Assembly (NCBI GenBank): GCA_008638375.1
Contig: CM018051.1
Location: 37,388,177 to 37,452,176 of the forward strand
Direction: 5' to 3'
Length of the DNA stretch: 64,000 nucleotides
DNA from: Nyssa sinensis
Lineage: Eukaryota; Streptophyta; Magnoliopsida; Cornales; Nyssaceae
The notes below the pieces were generated by a model. The model did no database searches. It was not told where the DNA came from and worked only from the letters and a program-made list of their open reading frames with translations. Position numbers and translations under genes: made by a program. How positions within the stretch are numbered: position 1 is the first letter of the stretch; each line of letters starts with the position of its first letter. Shown here piece after piece: positions 60,818-64,000 of the stretch.

Positions 60818-62790
60818 TGTAACACCCTGACCCAGATGTGACCGAGCAGGCCATGTAAATCAAGTCGTTAAAGCTTATTGTTTCATATTGAATAAAATGG
60901 AACGGTTGGAAATTCAATGGTTTTAGAAGTACAAATAGCTTCCGGGCAATGCCCGAGCAAACCACGAATAGATACTGGAATATAAAAAAAAAAAAAAAAA
61001 AAAAATTGAAAAATGTATTAACAGAAAATGGAAAAAAAAGGTATGGGCAGCGAATTGAACCTGTGACCAAAGGGGAAAGGGTGAGAAGCTTAGCCACTGT
61101 GCCACCAAGGCACATGTGGTCTGTTTGGGCTCAAATACTAATATGTATTAGCTAGATTAATTAATGTAAATAAATGGTTTAAATGAATAAATTTCAAATT
61201 TAATTTCGACGCGTAAATTAGTAGAATGAATAATGAAAACTTACTATTTTGGACCCTATGAATTTAATAGTGAGGTCCGTTTTACGAGACGGAGTCCCGA
61301 AAAAAATAAAATAACTGTAGAATGCCAAAATGACCAAAATGCCCCTACCTCAAAGGTAAGTCAAACGGACTCTGATTTAGTTAAGTAAATAGTGAATTTT
61401 TATTAATTCAAACCTACTGGACTTAACGGTGAAATCCAAATTATGAAAACAGAACCCAAAAAGTAGAGACACGTAAATGACCATTTTGCTCTTGGGTAAA
61501 TTAAGTTTAAAATGGAAATCGTAAAGCATAAATTAGTACGGGAGGTATTTAGAGTAACGAGGCATAAATTCGGTAAATTATATGAAAGCTAAAACGTGTT
61601 TATTGATTTATAGGCAAGTCAAAAGGAAAGGAGGAAGTCACGGGATATTAAGACATTGATAATGTAAGTGGATTCCTATCTTTGATACGTGGTTTCCAAG
61701 CCACGTTCTTTCCATTACTGCCAATCTTGTACTCATATATGTATTCACTGTCATTGTTTCCCACCATGGATATTGCTCTACCTGGTGGATGCCTATTGGT
61801 TAATGTTGCATTACTGATTCATTTCATTGAGATCCATTTACTGTATGTTATGTTATGATGTTCCATGTTTTGTACATTCATATAGAATACTATAGAATCT
61901 TAATTTATGTTAAGTGCCGGGTTTTGTGCTCAGTCACATTACCTATCTGATGCTATCTGATTGACTGGGACCTACGGGTCAATTTATGGGACCTACGGGT
62001 CAAAAAGGACATATGGCAATTATGGCGTTTTTACGCATTAAGGATAATGGGCATTTTATATGCATTTATGTTAATGGGGGGGTATGACAGGCCCCAAAAG
62101 ACCGAGGGTCTGCCAAACCCTGAACAGAGTAAAGGCATCATCCATGTTAATTGATATAGTTCTATGTCGATTGGTTTTGTTTTATTGGACTTGATTGTGA
62201 CCGTTTCATTGTGGCAATATTTATGTTGATTGTATTCATTGAGCCTATTCTATATTCATGCTACGTTGTTACTCTTGACGGTTATTGTACGTTGTCATTC
62301 ATTGGTTACCCTTGACTGTTATTGTACCTTGTCATTCATTGGCCATTGTGGCATTTTACAGTTGACTGCAATCATTGTCATGACTGGCTATCATGTTACC
62401 TTGACTTGTAATCATTTATGTCATCCCCACTCGTATTGGGGATAGGCTTCTACTTACTGAATTTGTAGCTCACCCCTTACTAAATTTTTCAGGTGAGAAT
62501 GTTATAGAACCATAGTAGGAGATCAGGAGCTTAAGAAGACAGTTGAGGAGCATAAGAGTAGTGAATGAAGTCTCTCCCATGTACTCACCACCTAAGAGTG
62601 GTTTAGGATCAGTTTATTGTTAGTTTGAAGTTTAGTCTTTGAACAATAATTGTAATAAAGCTTCCGCACTTTAATGTCATGTTTATATTATTTACTGTTA
62701 TCATTGGTAAAAGAATGGAAAAAGTAGAGACGGCCATAGGGTCGGCCCCACGATACGAGATCCGCATAGGGTGGGTTTCGGGTCGTGACA
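60818..62790 (+). mobile_element. Solo LTR (1973 bp) of the LARD-like family, plus strand
   Basis: Termini TGTAACACCCTGACCC and GGGTTTCGGGTCGTGACA with a perfect TSD AAAAT and no interior, the result of LTR-LTR recombination. It shares with 3986-7145 the tRNA-like module (here 61041-61118, minus strand), the modules at 61268 and about 61428, the CCAAGCCACGTTCTTTCC word, the AGACCGAGGGTCTGCC block, and the predicted intron (donor AT/GTAAGT 61674, acceptor TTTTTCAG 62492, 819 bp). AATAAAGCTTCCGC at about 62655 is a polyadenylation-signal-like word. It lacks about 1.2 kb present near the 5' end of the LARD LTRs. An A run lies at 60986-61006. Confidence 0.9.
61041..61118 (-). other. tRNA-like module of the solo LTR, antisense
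   Basis: On the minus strand GTGCCTTGGTGGCACAGTGG (A box) and CACAGGTTCAATTCGCTGCC (B box). It is the better-kept relative of 5697 and 12759. Confidence 0.55.
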
Positions 62791-62795
62791 AAAAT
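62791..62795. repeat. Target-site duplication AAAAT (right)
   Basis: Follows the LTR terminus GTGACA and matches 60813-60817. Confidence 0.88.
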
Positions 62796-63273
62796 GACTT
62801 AAGTGTCGAAAATAGACCATTTTGGGCCTTCGACTGCCAAAATGCTGAAAAATTATCAAGCCACCACCAAACCAATTCACACACCTCTAAAATAGTAAAA
62901 TCTACATAGTCAAACTTACAAAACATAATTCGGATGTCCAGTTTGCAACTTATGCAAAAAAAAGTGACTTAAGTATAACAAAGGCCCATTTTGGGCCTTC
63001 GAAGCCCAAAATGCCTGAAAACTATCAAAACACCACGAAATTAGTTCCAAAACATCTAAAATAGTAAAATACACATTCTTAAACTTAGAAAACATAATTC
63101 GGATGCCCAGATTGCAACTTATGCAAACAAAGTCACTTACATGTCAAAAATGGCCCATTTTGGGTCTTCGACCGCCCAAAATGCCCGAACACCGTCAAAC
63201 CACCACTAAACCAGTTCACATGCCTCTATAATAGTAAACTACACATGCTCAAACATACAAAACACAATTAGGA
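62796..63273. repeat. 169-170-bp satellite, about three monomers
   Basis: ATTCGGATG-type words at 62931, 63100 and 63270 (variant) give periods of 169 and 170 bp. Each monomer holds the dyad CATTTTGGGC / GCCCAAAATG around a 7-8 base centre (perfect at 62987-63013, near-perfect at about 62817 and 63157). It is bounded on both sides by LTR termini (60773 and 63274), so the original array is cut to islands. Confidence 0.88.
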
Positions 63274-63552
63274 TGTAACACCCTGATTTGAATTAGGGAT
63301 CATTAAGTCGTGGATCGCTTTCAAACCCCAACATATGGACTTTTAGAAAAAGTCTTGAAAACCCAGGATGACTGTACATCACTTTCGTTGCAATCAACAA
63401 CCTATTTCGGTTGGTTCTATAGTAATTGTATGTTTTCACGTCAACCGCCGATCCTTAATACGAGTATAAAATTTAGGTATGAACATTTCGTAAATAATTT
63501 AAGCAAAAATAATGCAAAAGTCAAATTAAAAATCAAATTGAGGTCAATGAGT

Positions 63553-63622
63553 TTAATTTGAACCCTCGACCAAGATGGGCAATGCACTTAAGTCCCAAAA
63601 AGAAGCCACTTAGGCTATCAAA
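63553..63622 (-). other. tRNA-like module, antisense to the LTR
   Basis: On the minus strand ATAGCCTAAGTGGCTTC (A-box-like) and GTCGAGGGTTCAAATTAA (B box). Confidence 0.45.
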
Positions 63623-63734
63623 TGTTTTGGGTTATAAAATACACATGAAATATATATGTGTATAAGCAATGAATGATCTAGTAAAAAAAAAATAGATAAA
63701 TAAATAAAGTAAAATAAAATAATTATAACCTACT

Positions 63735-63860
63735 TTATATATATATAGATATATAAATATACATATACACATACATGTAGGTATGAGAGTGTGTGTGTGC
63801 AGAATAGTGGGTATTGTGTGTGTGTGTGCCCAAGTGTGGGTTAGTGTGTGAAAATATGTA

Positions 63861-63898
<38 letters not shown>
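63735..63898. repeat. TA/TG/CA microsatellite cluster
   Basis: TA runs at 63736-63765 and 63860-63873, TG runs near 63789-63830, and a (CA)n run at 63874-63898. ORFs here are artefacts. Confidence 0.9.
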
Positions 63899-64000
63899 GG
63901 CTGATAATTGGCCTGCCCCAAAACAGTGGAGTAGAAGCACTCATTAGAAATGCTGCCACAAGTTAACCTAGTGGTTGGGGCAATCAGGAGAGGTGATGAT

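Larger units (their letters stand above)
63274..64000 (+). mobile_element. LTR start, plus strand, truncated by the window end
   Basis: TGTAACACCCTGATTTG directly abuts satellite. An antisense tRNA-like module lies 280 bp in (63553-63622), followed by TA, TG and CA microsatellites (63735-63898). At 63945-64000 a plus-strand A-box-like AACCTAGTGGTTGGGGC appears, whose B box would lie beyond the window. Confidence 0.65.

Overview
This is nuclear DNA from a plant, most probably a eudicot, and it is essentially all transposable-element sequence. The evidence is AT-rich DNA with many CT, AT and TG microsatellites, plant Ty3/gypsy lineages (Tekay/Del-type chromovirus, Athila-type, Tat-type), a Ty1/copia fragment, primer-binding sites of the plant types (TGGTATCAGAGC; TGGCRAC/TGGCACC types), and no intact host gene on either strand. 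The species cannot be named from the sequence.

Layout. 1-3481: truncated minus-strand LTR with a dimeric minisatellite. 3986-14234: a structurally complete minus-strand element with 3.2-kb LTRs, TSD TTCAT, PBS and polypurine tract but almost no coding capacity (LARD-like). 14240-15468: LTR fragment and Ty1/copia gag-protease remnant. 15475-20100: minus-strand gypsy LTR with a fossil RNase H-integrase region. 20101-23216: two more LTR fragments. 23217-33758: decayed Tekay-type element whose two LTRs match only in their last ~315 bp. 33759-39310: Athila-type deletion derivative with its 3' LTR. 39311-42573: tandem array of ~255-bp TRIM-like units arranged as alternating dimers. 42574-46603: 3' end of a Tat-type element, with successive minisatellites running into its LTR. 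46604-50214: unassigned. 50215-53258: small gag-only Tat-type element with a 57-bp minisatellite. 53259-55205: unassigned. 55206-60773: LTR B nested in LTR A. 60774-63273: remnant of a ~169-bp satellite array split by a solo LTR (TSD AAAAT). 63274-64000: another LTR, cut by the window end.

The most interesting signal is an architecture shared by otherwise diverged LTRs that begin TGTAAYACCC and end near GGGTCGTGACA. In sense order they carry (i) a tRNA-like A-box/B-box module always on the antisense strand, (ii) two or three copies of a ~145-160-bp module, and (iii) a canonical splice donor followed 0.8-1.3 kb later by a pyrimidine-rich acceptor lying about 300-440 bp before the LTR end, which predicts an intron wholly inside the LTR. 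Second in interest are the two satellites (169 bp with an internal dyad; 255 bp with a dimeric higher-order pattern) and the chimeric Tekay LTR pair. The satellite islands and nested old LTRs suggest a pericentromeric location, which is an inference only.
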